Position numbers and translations under genes: made by a program. Positions 16,606 through 24,977 of a stretch of 64,000 nt of DNA are shown one piece after another; within the stretch, counting starts at the first letter, position 1, and every line of letters starts with the position of its first letter. The notes under the pieces are model-generated. The model made no database searches, was not told the DNA's origin, and saw only the letters and a list, made by a program, of their open reading frames with translations. The DNA is from Zunongwangia mangrovi (GTDB lineage Bacteria; Bacteroidota; Bacteroidia; Flavobacteriales; Flavobacteriaceae), in the NCBI RefSeq assembly GCF_900112105.1, contig NZ_FOKV01000005.1, positions 1 through 64,000 of the forward strand. The letters are read 5' to 3'.

Positions 16606-17373
16606 ATGAACAGAATTAAAGAAAAACTGCAGGAAGATAAAAAACTGCTTTCTATATATTTTACTTCAGGATATCCTGAAATTAACGACACGGTACAGAT
16701 TATTAAAAGCCTTGAAAAAAATGGTGTCGATTTTATCGAAATTGGGCTTCCGTTTAGTGATCCTTTAGCCGATGGGCCAACGATTCAGGAGAGTTCTACC
16801 ATCGCGCTAAAAAGTGGAATGACCACCAATAAACTTTTTGAGCAATTAAAAGATATTCGTTCAGAAGTTTCAATTCCTCTAATAATAATGGGATATTTTA
16901 ATCCTATTCTTCAATTTGGTGTAGAAAAATTCTGCGCAAAATGTGAAGAAGTTGGTATCGACGGACTCATAATCCCAGATCTTCCGGTAGACGTTTATAA
17001 CGATAATTATAAGGCGATATTCGATAAACACGGACTAAAAAATATTTTCCTTATTACGCCACAAACTTCAGAAGAACGTATTCGTTTTATTGACGAAGTT
17101 TCCGACGGATTCATTTATATGGTAAGTACCGCCAGCGTTACGGGAAGCACTAAAGGTTTTGGTGAAGAAACTAAAGCTTATTTTAAACGAATTGCAGACA
17201 TGAAACTGAAAAATCCACAGGTTGTTGGTTTCGGAATTAGTGACGAAGATACGTTTAACGATGCCACTAAATATGCAAAAGGTGCCATTATTGGGAGCGC
17301 TTTTATTAAGCATTTAAACAAGCATGGTAAAAACAATATCGAAGATTTTGTAAAATCGGTTCGGCCGGTTTAA
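16606..17373 (+). CDS. trpA: Tryptophan synthase alpha chain
   Basis: TrpA cleaves indole-3-glycerol phosphate to indole and glyceraldehyde 3-phosphate, passing indole to TrpB. The 255-aa TIM barrel has the catalytic E45 (FIEIGLPFSDP) and D56 (LADGPT), GIDGLIIPDLP, VSTASVTGS and VGFGIS. It is last of the trp biosynthetic genes. AGCT-type short repeats and repeat B fill the 240-bp gap before it. Confidence 0.97.
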   Translation: MNRIKEKLQEDKKLLSIYFTSGYPEINDTVQIIKSLEKNGVDFIEIGLPFSDPLADGPTIQESSTIALKSGMTTNKLFEQLKDIRSEVSIPLIIMGYFNPILQFGVEKFCAKCEEVGIDGLIIPDLPVDVYNDNYKAIFDKHGLKNIFLITPQTSEERIRFIDEVSDGFIYMVSTASVTGSTKGFGEETKAYFKRIADMKLKNPQVVGFGISDEDTFNDATKYAKGAIIGSAFIKHLNKHGKNNIEDFVKSVRPV

Positions 17374-17451
17374 CCAAAGTCTAACAAGCTCTTAGCAGGT
17401 TTTAAGAGTATCGATTCTTATCTTTAAGTTGAATCATAAAAACACAGAATT

Positions 17452-17595
17452 ATGGGAGGTCCTATTAAAGATAATCACAAATCGAGAAAAACAGAACAAT
17501 CTAATCCCACGCAACCAAGTGGAAATAGAAACGAAACTACCAATAAAGTAGATATCGACGAAAAAACGATCAAAGATCAACAAAATAAAAAGTAA
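17452..17595 (+). CDS. Small hydrophilic protein of unknown function
   Basis: A 47-codon frame (MGGPIKDNHKSRKTEQSN..., ending DEKTIKDQQNKK) with strongly polar, Lys/Asn-rich composition and no hydrophobic segment. It lies 78 bp after trpA and 7 bp before the THX gene, with the terminator after the latter, so the two are probably co-transcribed. I do not recognise the family; it is likely intrinsically disordered. Confidence 0.5.
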   Translation: MGGPIKDNHKSRKTEQSNPTQPSGNRNETTNKVDIDEKTIKDQQNKK

Positions 17596-17602
17596 TAGAT
17601 TT

Positions 17603-17737
17603 ATGGGAAGAGGCGATAAAAAAACTAAACGAGGGAAAATAGCAATCGGAACCACCGGTAAACTACGACCTAAGCGTAAAAAGTTTAAAGTAAAGCCAAC
17701 CACTCTTGCAGAGCAGGATAAAAAAGATTTACAATGA
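17603..17737 (+). CDS. 30S ribosomal protein THX
   Basis: A 44-aa basic peptide beginning MGRGDKKTKRGKIAIGTTGK, matching the Thx family pattern (GKGD-(K/R)KT-(K/R)RGKI...G..RP). Thx is a small protein inserted in the head of the 30S subunit, known from Thermus and found in many Bacteroidota. The C-terminal extension (VKPTTLAEQDKKDLQ) is longer than in Thermus. It is the last gene before the terminator at 17758. Confidence 0.8.
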   Translation: MGRGDKKTKRGKIAIGTTGKLRPKRKKFKVKPTTLAEQDKKDLQ

Positions 17738-17757
17738 TATTTATTTAGAATAAAATC

Positions 17758-17793
17758 AAACCTCACAGGTTTCTAAACCTGTGAGGTTTTTTT
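17758..17793 (+). terminator. Terminator after the THX gene
   Basis: Strong stem AAACCTCACAGGTTT (17758-17772) paired with AAACCTGTGAGGTTT, followed by seven T. It closes the trp/THX region and separates it from convergent genes on the minus strand. Confidence 0.93.
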
Positions 17794-17806
17794 GTTTACT
17801 GAGAAC

Positions 17807-18397
17807 TCAAAAAAACTCCTTATACTGAACTACCCTAAAATCTAGCGTATTAAAATTGGGGTTTTTAGCCTTCAATTCTTTATAAAGCTGCATACTTCCA
17901 ACCGCCATATTCGCTGCTCCAGACGGCGCAATTAAAGAAACGGTTTTTATTAATCGTCCATCCATAACAAATTGATGAATTCTTGGCGGCTCGTTATTTA
18001 CGATTTTAAGTTTTATATTTTCTCCGGAATCTTTTAAATGTCTTCTGAAAAAATATTCCGGTCCGTTTTTACTATTGCCGCCGGTAAATAATAAAGTATC
18101 GATCTTTGGATGCTTTCGTAGAATCTGAAGCATATTTCTTAGTTCCACCTTTTGCATTCCTAGATCTGAGGCATCGATCTTTTCCCTAAAACTACTTTCA
18201 ACCACGTCACAAATACCTATTCCTCGTTTCTGAAGAAAACCCTTTCGCTGTAAAACGGCTGCTTCTGAATTATCGTAGATCAGTTCTAATTCAAAAATTC
18301 GGTCTAAAATTGGCCAAAGTAAACCATCCTGACTTCCGTAGCAAAAATCTACATCTCGCTCTTTTAGTCTACGCTGCGTAAAACGCGGTGGCGGCAA
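17807..18397 (-). CDS. Uracil/hypoxanthine-DNA glycosylase-family protein
   Basis: The 196 residues read here (PPPRFTQRRLKERDVDFCYGSQDGLLWPIL, IGICDVVES, LLFTGGNSK, SLIAPSGAANM) match the UDG-superfamily fold of the hypoxanthine/uracil glycosylases that remove deaminated bases. The only standard start is a TTG at 18397 that cuts into the fold. Upstream codons 18398-18469 continue in frame as FHHKHPFSPFIPEGATKLIV, the conserved start of the family. The true start is therefore upstream, near the HAD stop codon, and is non-standard or lost. The gene follows the HAD gene directly. Confidence 0.75.
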   Translation of the reverse strand: MPPPRFTQRRLKERDVDFCYGSQDGLLWPILDRIFELELIYDNSEAAVLQRKGFLQKRGIGICDVVESSFREKIDASDLGMQKVELRNMLQILRKHPKIDTLLFTGGNSKNGPEYFFRRHLKDSGENIKLKIVNNEPPRIHQFVMDGRLIKTVSLIAPSGAANMAVGSMQLYKELKAKNPNFNTLDFRVVQYKEFF

Positions 18398-18477
18398 GGT
18401 TCCAACAATAAGCTTGGTAGCACCTTCAGGTATAAATGGCGAAAATGGATGTTTATGATGAAAAATATCGATATTGT

Positions 18478-19143
18478 TTAAATTCTGCCTTCTTTTTCTA
18501 AGTACTGTGTTGCCTGTTGAAGATCATCAAGAATCTTATCTGCAGCCTCTACATTTTCTTTTAAATTAGGATTCCCCTGAATTGCCATACATTCTAATCC
18601 TGCTCCCTTTGCTGAAGCTACTCCGGTTCTGGTATCTTCAAAAACGATCATATTTTCTTTTGGGAGGTTGATCTTTTCGATCGCGGTAAGATAACTTTCT
18701 GGATCTGGTTTGCTGTTTTTTACGTCGGTTCTGGTAATCTCAAATTCAAAATATTTTGCGATACCCGTTTTCTCCAAAAGAAACTCAACATTATTCCGTG
18801 GACTACCGGTAACCAAATAAATCGGGATTCCCTTTTCTTTGAAGAAATCTAAAGTTTCTATCGCAAAAGGCATAAATTCAACTTCAGATTCCTTTACCAG
18901 TTTTTCGGCCATTCGCTCGCGCTTGTAGATTAGTTCTTCTTCAGAAATTGGCAGATCGAATTGAGCTATGATCGCCTTTGCATTAATTGGCGAAGGCGTA
19001 CCTGCATAAGTTTTTATATAATAATCGTAGTCTAGCTGAGCGTCGTAATCTTTTAAAACCTCAACCCAGGAATTGTAATGATAATGTTCTGAATCTACTA
19101 ATGTACCGTCGAAATCGAAAATTGCTGCTTTAATTTCAGCCAT
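18478..19143 (-). CDS. HAD-family hydrolase (beta-phosphoglucomutase-like)
   Basis: A 221-aa haloacid-dehalogenase phosphatase with the nucleophile motif DFDGTLVDSE (residues 10-19), the second-motif threonine/serine VTGSPR, a motif-III lysine around KNSKPDPESY, and FEDTRTGVASAKGAG as motif IV. The helical cap between motifs I and II marks subclass I. The substrate is probably a sugar phosphate, but this cannot be fixed from sequence. It is followed at once by the DNA glycosylase gene. Confidence 0.9.
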   Translation of the reverse strand: MAEIKAAIFDFDGTLVDSEHYHYNSWVEVLKDYDAQLDYDYYIKTYAGTPSPINAKAIIAQFDLPISEEELIYKRERMAEKLVKESEVEFMPFAIETLDFFKEKGIPIYLVTGSPRNNVEFLLEKTGIAKYFEFEITRTDVKNSKPDPESYLTAIEKINLPKENMIVFEDTRTGVASAKGAGLECMAIQGNPNLKENVEAADKILDDLQQATQYLEKEGRI

Positions 19144-19288
19144 GCTTATTGGTTTTTTGGATTTTTCTACGAAATTACTTCCGAAGAAATAAAGCTAGTT
19201 TTAGCTAATATTAAGTTTTGGTTAGGTGTTTAAATTGAAATATTACACTAGAATTTCAGTTAAAATACTATTTAAAAAATCAATTTTT

Positions 19289-19388
19289 GTCAAGCTAATC
19301 CTGTTCGCCCTGCAGGCGGGCTCGTTTCAGGTTCTCATAAAAGAGAAATAATCCGCATCATGAGACTCTAAAATAAAATCAGAATGAC
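19289..19388. repeat. Dispersed repeat family B, copy 2
   Basis: A 100-bp element starting GTCAAGCTAATCCTG and ending CAGAATGAC. The left half holds the GC-rich hairpin core CGCCCTGCAGGCGGG; CTCAT and ATGAG form inner complementary arms. It has the same layout as 16404-16517 and 32293-32398. It fills most of the spacer between the HAD gene and yaaA. Confidence 0.6.
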
Positions 19389-19401
19389 TTTTTATATAGT
19401 T

Positions 19402-20163
19402 TTATCGAATAAAAACTGGTTCGTTTTCTTTCTCGGTATACTCTGCACTAAATTTATAATCATCGTAATCGAAGCCTTTAATATCTTCTAAAGATTTAGC
19501 CGAAGAATCGATAATATATCGCACCATAGAACCACGAGCTTTCTTTGCATAAAAACTGATAATCTTCAATTTTCCGTTCTTGTAATCTTTAAAAACAGGA
19601 GAAATCACCGGAACTTTTAAAGCTTTAGTGTCTACTGCTTTAAAATATTCGTTACTGGCAAGATTCACAAACAACTCATCTTCTTCTAATTCTGAATTCA
19701 AATAATCGGTCACTTTTTCTTTCCAAACTGCGTAAAGGCTGTCCTTACTTTCGATCCCGATTTTAGTTCCCATCTCCAAACGATAAGGCTGAATTAGATC
19801 GAGTGGTTTTAAGATTCCGTAGAGACCAGAAAGAATTCTGAGCGTATTTTGAATATCATCCAAGTTTTCTTCTGGCAGTGTATACGCATCTAAACCATTA
19901 TAAACATCGCCATTAAACGCATACATTGCGGGGCGAGAATTCTTTTTGGTATGATCTTCTTGAAATTCCTGGTAACGGGTATAATTTAGATCGGCCAGCT
20001 TATCGCTAATACTCATTAATTCTGAAATCTCTTTTTTGGTCATTCTGGCCAATTTACGATTCAGTTTTCCCGTGGTTTCCAAAAAAGCAGGTTGCGTTCC
20101 TCGAGTAGTGGGTAATTTAGATTCGTAATCCAGACTTTTTGCCGGTGAAACAACTATTTTCAT
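19402..20163 (-). CDS. yaaA: Peroxide stress protein YaaA
   Basis: A 253-aa DUF328/UPF0246 protein. It starts [20 protein letters not shown] and carries [55 protein letters not shown] and [14 protein letters not shown], the diagnostic blocks. In E. coli YaaA lowers free intracellular iron during peroxide stress and binds DNA. It appears monocistronic. Confidence 0.95.
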   Translation of the reverse strand: MKIVVSPAKSLDYESKLPTTRGTQPAFLETTGKLNRKLARMTKKEISELMSISDKLADLNYTRYQEFQEDHTKKNSRPAMYAFNGDVYNGLDAYTLPEENLDDIQNTLRILSGLYGILKPLDLIQPYRLEMGTKIGIESKDSLYAVWKEKVTDYLNSELEEDELFVNLASNEYFKAVDTKALKVPVISPVFKDYKNGKLKIISFYAKKARGSMVRYIIDSSAKSLEDIKGFDYDDYKFSAEYTEKENEPVFIR

Positions 20164-20284
20164 TTTTCTTTCTGTTTTTGAAAAAAGTTCATCAAAATGA
20201 ACTGTGTTAATTTGAACTCAAAAAAAGGTTTGAATTTCTATTTTTCGTTTCATAAGTAAAGATAAGACTTCGCTTCCCGAAAAT

Positions 20285-20330
20285 AAAAAAGACCTTCAAT
20301 TACTTATTTATACAGCAATAAAAAGGTCTT
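20285..20330 (-). terminator. Terminator downstream of the RluA-type gene
   Basis: An 8-bp stem, AAGACCTT (20289-20296) and AAGGTCTT (20323-20330), with a 26-nt loop; on the minus strand it is followed by T-rich sequence. It lies 24 bp beyond the stop codon at 20354. Confidence 0.6.
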
Positions 20331-20353
20331 ATATTTTATCGAATTGCGCTAAA

Positions 20354-21424
20354 CTACTCTAGCATTTCTTTCTGGTTCTTGGCATAGTTACGCCACTTCT
20401 CTATCGCGCCCACCATATCTTCTGGCAAATCTGAATTAAAACTCATCCACTCTCCTGTTTTTGGATGTGTAAAGCCTAAAGTTTTTGCATGAAGCGCCTG
20501 CCTTGGTAATACTTTAAAACAATTCTCTACAAATTGCTTGTATTTGGTAAAGGTAGTTCCTTTTAGAATTTTCTCGCCACCATAGCGCTCATCATTAAAA
20601 AGGGTATGCCCAATATATTTCATATGCACACGAATCTGATGCGTTCTACCGGTTTCTAATTTACAAGCTACCAAGGTGACATAACCAAAACGCTCCAAAA
20701 CTTTAAAATGAGTTACGGCGGGTTTCCCTTTTTCAGCATCATCACCTTCATAAACGGTATTCTGGAGTCTGTTTTTTGGATGTCTTCCAATATTTCCTTC
20801 AACCGTTCCTTCATCTTCTTCAACATTTCCCCAAACCATGGCAACATACTCGCGCTCACTGGTTTTATCGAAAAACTGCTTCGATAAATGCGCCATAGCA
20901 TGTTCGGTTTTCGCGATCACTAAAAGTCCGCTGGTATCTTTATCGATTCGGTGTACCAAACCAGGACGATCACTGCTGTTATTTGGCAAGTTTTCGAAAT
21001 GATACACCAGTGCATTGATCAAGGTTCCGCTATAATTTCCATGCCCGGGATGCACCACCATTCCTGCCGGTTTATTCACCACAAGAACAGTATCATCTTC
21101 ATAAACGATATCTAACGGAATATTCTCTGGAGTAAGTAAAAACTCATACGGCGGATGCTCGAACATTACCTGCACCACATCACCAGCCTTTACTTTATAA
21201 TTTTGTTTTACAGGAACATCATTCACATAAATATTCCCATCTTTTGCTGCCTTCTGAATTTTGTTACGAGTTGCTTTCTCGATATAATTCATCAAATATT
21301 TATCAACTCGTAGGGGATTTTGGCCCTTTTCAGCAATAAATTTATGATGTTCGTAAAGCGTTTCGTCATTCTGGTCTTCCAGCTGCTCTTCTAGCTCGTT
21401 ATTTTCTTCGGGATGCTCCTTCAT
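20354..21424 (-). CDS. RluA-family 23S rRNA pseudouridine synthase
   Basis: A 356-aa enzyme that isomerises uridines in 23S rRNA; the architecture (N-terminal S4 domain about 35-90, then catalytic domain) matches RluD/RluC. The catalytic aspartate lies in HRIDKDTSGLLV, with GMVVHPGHGN before it and GRTHQIRVHMKYIGH after. The N-terminal 25 residues are acidic and low-complexity. Its start overlaps the stop of the PASTA gene (ATG at 21424), so the pair is translationally coupled. Confidence 0.93.
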   Translation of the reverse strand: MKEHPEENNELEEQLEDQNDETLYEHHKFIAEKGQNPLRVDKYLMNYIEKATRNKIQKAAKDGNIYVNDVPVKQNYKVKAGDVVQVMFEHPPYEFLLTPENIPLDIVYEDDTVLVVNKPAGMVVHPGHGNYSGTLINALVYHFENLPNNSSDRPGLVHRIDKDTSGLLVIAKTEHAMAHLSKQFFDKTSEREYVAMVWGNVEEDEGTVEGNIGRHPKNRLQNTVYEGDDAEKGKPAVTHFKVLERFGYVTLVACKLETGRTHQIRVHMKYIGHTLFNDERYGGEKILKGTTFTKYKQFVENCFKVLPRQALHAKTLGFTHPKTGEWMSFNSDLPEDMVGAIEKWRNYAKNQKEMLE

Positions 21425-22044
21425 TAAAAATCAAATTGGTCTTCGTTCGTTTCCTGTGTCTCTACACTATCCTCTTCTACAGGTTGTCCATAACTTCCAG
21501 AGCCATCACCTAAGACCATATCGATTTTAGAGGTTTTCATTAATTCGTCTCCTGCTTCTATTAGTTCACCATTATGGCGTAGCTCTAAAACGGCATCTTC
21601 AGCAATATCTGGCTTATAAGTGATCTCACCAATCTCGAAACCTAAAGACTTTAAAGTCGGCTCGGCCTGTCTGCGCGTACGACGAATAAGATCAGGGATC
21701 ATTATTTTACGATAACCAGACGGATTTAAAGTCAGATATATTTTCCTATTTTCTTTTACAAATTTCCCAGCTTTTGGGACTTGCTCTATAACAGAGAATC
21801 TTGGATAATCCGGATTAAAATTAGCCGAATCCAAAATCTCATATCTCAGATCCTTTTCCTTCAACATTGTTTCCACATCGCTTAAAGAAAGCTCGGCCAG
21901 GTTAGGAACTTCTATACGATCTCCCTGGTTCGTAGTATAGTCTAGCCACTGCATAGTTGCATAGCCCAATACCACTACTAAAATAATTGCCAGCACCAGC
22001 TGAATTAAAAATGTTTTACTGAAAATGAATCTGAACAATCCCAT
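21424..22044 (-). CDS. PASTA-domain membrane protein
   Basis: I choose the ATG at 22044 (MGLFRFIFSKTFLIQLV, 206 aa); the longer frame to 22224 runs into the divergent ddl gene. One transmembrane helix (about 12-33) is followed by PASTA-like repeats starting VPNLAELSLSDVETMLKEKDL, VIEQVPKAGKFV and IPDLIRRTRRQAEPTLKSLG, then an acidic tail. PASTA domains bind peptidoglycan stem peptides, and this protein has no kinase domain. It is divergent to ddl, a peptidoglycan precursor gene, and upstream of rluD. Confidence 0.88.
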   Translation of the reverse strand: MGLFRFIFSKTFLIQLVLAIILVVVLGYATMQWLDYTTNQGDRIEVPNLAELSLSDVETMLKEKDLRYEILDSANFNPDYPRFSVIEQVPKAGKFVKENRKIYLTLNPSGYRKIMIPDLIRRTRRQAEPTLKSLGFEIGEITYKPDIAEDAVLELRHNGELIEAGDELMKTSKIDMVLGDGSGSYGQPVEEDSVETQETNEDQFDF

Positions 22045-22087
22045 ATATTTACAAAATAAAAAGCAAAGATATAAAAACACCTTGGTT

Positions 22088-22118
22088 TTGGTGACACCCT
22101 TTTTTCGTGATATTTTTG
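22088..22118 (+). promoter_or_regulatory. ddl promoter
   Basis: TTG at 22088-22090 and TATTTTTG at 22111-22118 with a 20-bp spacer. It leaves a short leader before the ddl ATG at 22151. Confidence 0.65.
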
Positions 22119-22150
22119 TTTTAAACGCTACATAACCCGATATATTGAAT

Positions 22151-23125
22151 ATGAAGAAGAAAATTGCCATCGCAATGGGCGGTTTTTCAAGTGAATACCG
22201 CATTTCTATAAATAGTGGAAACATGGTTTACGAAAATCTGGATCTTGATAAATACGAGCCTTACCGCGTGCATATTTTACAGAACGAATGGTTTGTTGTA
22301 GCTGCAGATGATACGCCGTATCCAATAAACAGAAGTGATTTCACGGTAAAAATTAATGGTAAAATCATCAAATTTGACTGTGTTTTTAATACCATTCACG
22401 GCACACCCGGCGAAAACGGATTATTGCAGGCCTATTTAGAATTGCTGAATATTCCACAAACGGCAGCAGATCATTATCAATCGGCGTTGACTTTTAACAA
22501 ACGTGACCTTATTAGCGTTTTACAGCCCTACGGAATTAAAACCGCTAAAAACTATTTTCTAAATAAAGGTGATATTGTAGATACTGAAGCCATTATTGAA
22601 AAAGTAGGACTTCCCTGTTTTGTAAAGGCGAATCGCGCGGGAAGTAGCTTTGGTATCACAAAGGTGAAACATAAAGACGAATTATATCGAGCGGCTCAAA
22701 ATGCATTTCAGGAAGATGATGAAGCAATTATCGAATCTTTCCTTGATGGCACTGAAGTTTCTGTGGGTGTAATCACTTATAATGGTGAATTACTCGCGCT
22801 TCCGGTAACCGAAATTGTTTCAGAAAATGAATTCTTCGATTATGAAGCGAAATATCTGGGCAAATCTCAGGAGATCACTCCTGCAAGAATTTCAGAAGAA
22901 GACACAAAAAAGGTTCAGGAAATCGCTAAACTGATCTATCAGAAATTAAAAATGAAAGGTTTTACACGCTCTGAATTTATATTCCATAACGGTGAACCAC
23001 ATTTTATTGAAATGAACACCACTCCGGGATTAAGCCAAGCCAGTATTTTACCTCAGCAAGCAGCGAAAGCAGGAATTAGTTTAAAAGAATTATATGCGAG
23101 TGCAATAGAAGCGGCTTTAAGCTAA
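22151..23125 (+). CDS. ddl: D-alanine--D-alanine ligase
   Basis: An ATP-grasp ligase making D-Ala-D-Ala for peptidoglycan. I use the ATG at 22151 (MKKKIAIAMGGFSSEYRIS, 324 aa) over the TTG two codons earlier. Key regions: MGGFSSEY at the N-terminus, HGTPGENGLLQAYLE, FVKANRAGSSFGITKV (ATP), EVSVGVI, and FIEMNTTPGLSQAS (metal ligands E and N). Divergent from the PASTA gene. Confidence 0.96.
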   Translation: MKKKIAIAMGGFSSEYRISINSGNMVYENLDLDKYEPYRVHILQNEWFVVAADDTPYPINRSDFTVKINGKIIKFDCVFNTIHGTPGENGLLQAYLELLNIPQTAADHYQSALTFNKRDLISVLQPYGIKTAKNYFLNKGDIVDTEAIIEKVGLPCFVKANRAGSSFGITKVKHKDELYRAAQNAFQEDDEAIIESFLDGTEVSVGVITYNGELLALPVTEIVSENEFFDYEAKYLGKSQEITPARISEEDTKKVQEIAKLIYQKLKMKGFTRSEFIFHNGEPHFIEMNTTPGLSQASILPQQAAKAGISLKELYASAIEAALS

Positions 23126-23130
23126 GTTTA

Positions 23131-23691
23131 TTAAAAATTATAGCCGATTTTTAAATGCAGATCTACTGTAAAACCATCATCTAAAGTACTTTTTCTTTCT
23201 AATAAAGTTCCATAGCCTGCACCTAAACCGGCTTCAAATCCAAAGTGCTTTCCTATATTTCTTTTAATCCCCCATTTTGGGATAAAATAAATCTGGTTAG
23301 CAACTCCTACATTTTTCGCATTAGATATCACAAAAAGATCTGGATAAAAACTAGTTTCTAAACTAAGAAAATTAGCTCCGTTATTCCAGGTTCTTCGTTT
23401 TTTATTTGCACGCTTTTTTATGTTATAATACCAGCGTGGCTCGAAGGTAATTACCGGAATTAAAGCAAAATTTACGCTATTATCATATAGAGTTCCTCCC
23501 CATAATCCAGCATCGAAACCAATTTCTGTTCTTAGCGCAAACTGATCTGCTAATCTCGATTCATTGTACCCCCAAATCCCTAAAACACCGGTTTGAATAC
23601 CGAATAAGGATTTTTCTACGGAAGTGTTTTGTGCTTTTAAACCTGAACTTGAAAAAATAAAAATTACTAATACTGTGATGATTTTGTTCAT
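23131..23691 (-). CDS. Putative outer-membrane protein
   Basis: A 186-aa exported protein with signal peptide (MNKIITVLVIFIFSSSGLKAQ). Amphipathic strands such as FALRTEIGFDAGLWGG, ALIPVITFEPRWYYN and FGFEAGLGAGYGTLLERK, plus a terminal LHLKIGYNF strand, suggest a small beta-barrel. It is convergent with ddl, 5 bp apart. No specific function. Confidence 0.65.
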   Translation of the reverse strand: MNKIITVLVIFIFSSSGLKAQNTSVEKSLFGIQTGVLGIWGYNESRLADQFALRTEIGFDAGLWGGTLYDNSVNFALIPVITFEPRWYYNIKKRANKKRRTWNNGANFLSLETSFYPDLFVISNAKNVGVANQIYFIPKWGIKRNIGKHFGFEAGLGAGYGTLLERKSTLDDGFTVDLHLKIGYNF

Positions 23692-23813
23692 TTTTTGATC
23701 GATGCGTTTTCGAAAAGGCGAATATATAAAAATAACGCTTACATCTATAATATCAATCGAAATTTTGTTTCCTTCTTTTTTTATAAGACATTAGTATTGA
23801 TAATCGATTTTCT

Positions 23814-24269
23814 ATGAAAAGAGCAGTATTTCCAGGATCATTTGATCCTATTACTTTAGGGCATGTAGATATTATTGAAAGAGGACTTCCTCTTTTTGAT
23901 GAAATCGTTCTGGCAATTGGAACCAACAGCAGTAAAAAGTATATGTTTTCTTTAGAAAAACGACTTGAATTCCTTGAAAAAACCTTCCAAAACGAGTCTA
24001 AAATTAAGGTAACCACCTACAGCGGACTAACAGTTGATTTTTGCAAAGAAATTGACGCTAAATTCTTACTTCGCGGACTTAGAAACGGGATCGATCTAGA
24101 ATTTGAAAAAGCTATTGGCCAAACCAACTACAAAATGGAAAATATCGAAACGGTTTTTCTAATCGCTTCTTCTGGCTTCGAACATATTTCTTCTACCGTT
24201 GTAAGAGATGTGATGCAACACGGCGGGAAATATGAGTTTATGGTACCGGATTCAGTGAGTAGTGAGTAA
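23814..24269 (+). CDS. coaD: Phosphopantetheine adenylyltransferase
   Basis: CoaD adenylates 4'-phosphopantetheine in coenzyme A synthesis. The 151-aa nucleotidyltransferase has GSFDPITLGH (residues 8-17, T/HxGH ATP site), LRGLRNGIDLEFE, and ISSTVVRDVMQHGG near the end. Full length for the family. It stands alone between the barrel protein and the NUMOD4/HNH protein. Confidence 0.97.
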   Translation: MKRAVFPGSFDPITLGHVDIIERGLPLFDEIVLAIGTNSSKKYMFSLEKRLEFLEKTFQNESKIKVTTYSGLTVDFCKEIDAKFLLRGLRNGIDLEFEKAIGQTNYKMENIETVFLIASSGFEHISSTVVRDVMQHGGKYEFMVPDSVSSE

Positions 24270-24404
24270 ATTTTATAACTAAGTTTTCAGATTACAGACC
24301 TGTCAAGCAAACTTTTAAAAAATTTATATTGAAAACCTCCAATATCGTATCCCTAAATTCTATCATCTAAAATCTACTATCTCACAGTACCAGCGATCTA
24401 ATCT

Positions 24405-24956
24405 CTAATACTCCGTTACATGTCCCCAGTTTTCTCCAGTTTTGATTCGGTGCAACTGCATTTCTGAAATCCCAAATTGTTTAGCGATCATTTTTAAACG
24501 TGTTCTTCTGTTAGGATCAAAGATCTTACGCTTAATAAACTTCACTTTAGTTTCAGTTAGTTTTGCGTGGCTAGGAAGCTTTCTTTTAATATTCTTATTT
24601 TCAGGATTACTAAATTGATGGATCTCTTTTTCTCGCTTTGTCGCCCATTGCAAATTCTCTAAGCGATTATCGGTCTTATCGTAATTTAAATGAATTACAT
24701 AGCGCTGCCCTTCTTTTGGTTCCAAGAAATTTTCAGCTAAAATTTTATGAGTATATCGGCTGGACCAAACACCATTTTTAAGTTTTATACGAATCATTTC
24801 ATATCCATTTCCCAGTCGCTTCTCCTGAAGTTCTTCACCTTCTTCAGTAATTTTAATTACTCGGCCCAAATTGGAAATTTTATAGCGAATTTCATCTGAA
24901 ACATTATCGCCAAACTCGACTTCTTTCCACTGCTCGTTAAAATAACTTCGTATCAT
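24405..24956 (-). CDS. NUMOD4/HNH-type endonuclease-like protein
   Basis: A 183-aa protein with a NUMOD4-like N-terminus (EQWKEVEFGDNVSDEIRYKISNLGRV), an HNH_3-like centre (YVIHLNYDKTDNRLENLQWAT, with His and Asn metal or base residues kept) and a C-terminal helix-turn-helix (AKLTETKVKFIKRKI...IAKQFGISEMQLHRIKTGENW). This is the domain set of homing endonucleases of phages and bacteria. Here it is a free-standing gene with no intron or intein around it and no flanking repeats, so it may be domesticated or a regulator. Confidence 0.8.
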   Translation of the reverse strand: MIRSYFNEQWKEVEFGDNVSDEIRYKISNLGRVIKITEEGEELQEKRLGNGYEMIRIKLKNGVWSSRYTHKILAENFLEPKEGQRYVIHLNYDKTDNRLENLQWATKREKEIHQFSNPENKNIKRKLPSHAKLTETKVKFIKRKIFDPNRRTRLKMIAKQFGISEMQLHRIKTGENWGHVTEY

Positions 24957-24977
24957 AGGGATTGTATTTACTTCAAT

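Noticed and set aside
17434-17766. 110-aa minus-strand frame across 17434-17766
   Set aside because: It lies opposite the THX gene and the small peptide gene and includes the terminator; composition is hydrophobic noise.
22045-22224. Longer PASTA protein start at 22224
   Set aside because: It would read through the ddl promoter and start; the ATG at 22044 places a normal membrane helix near the N-terminus.
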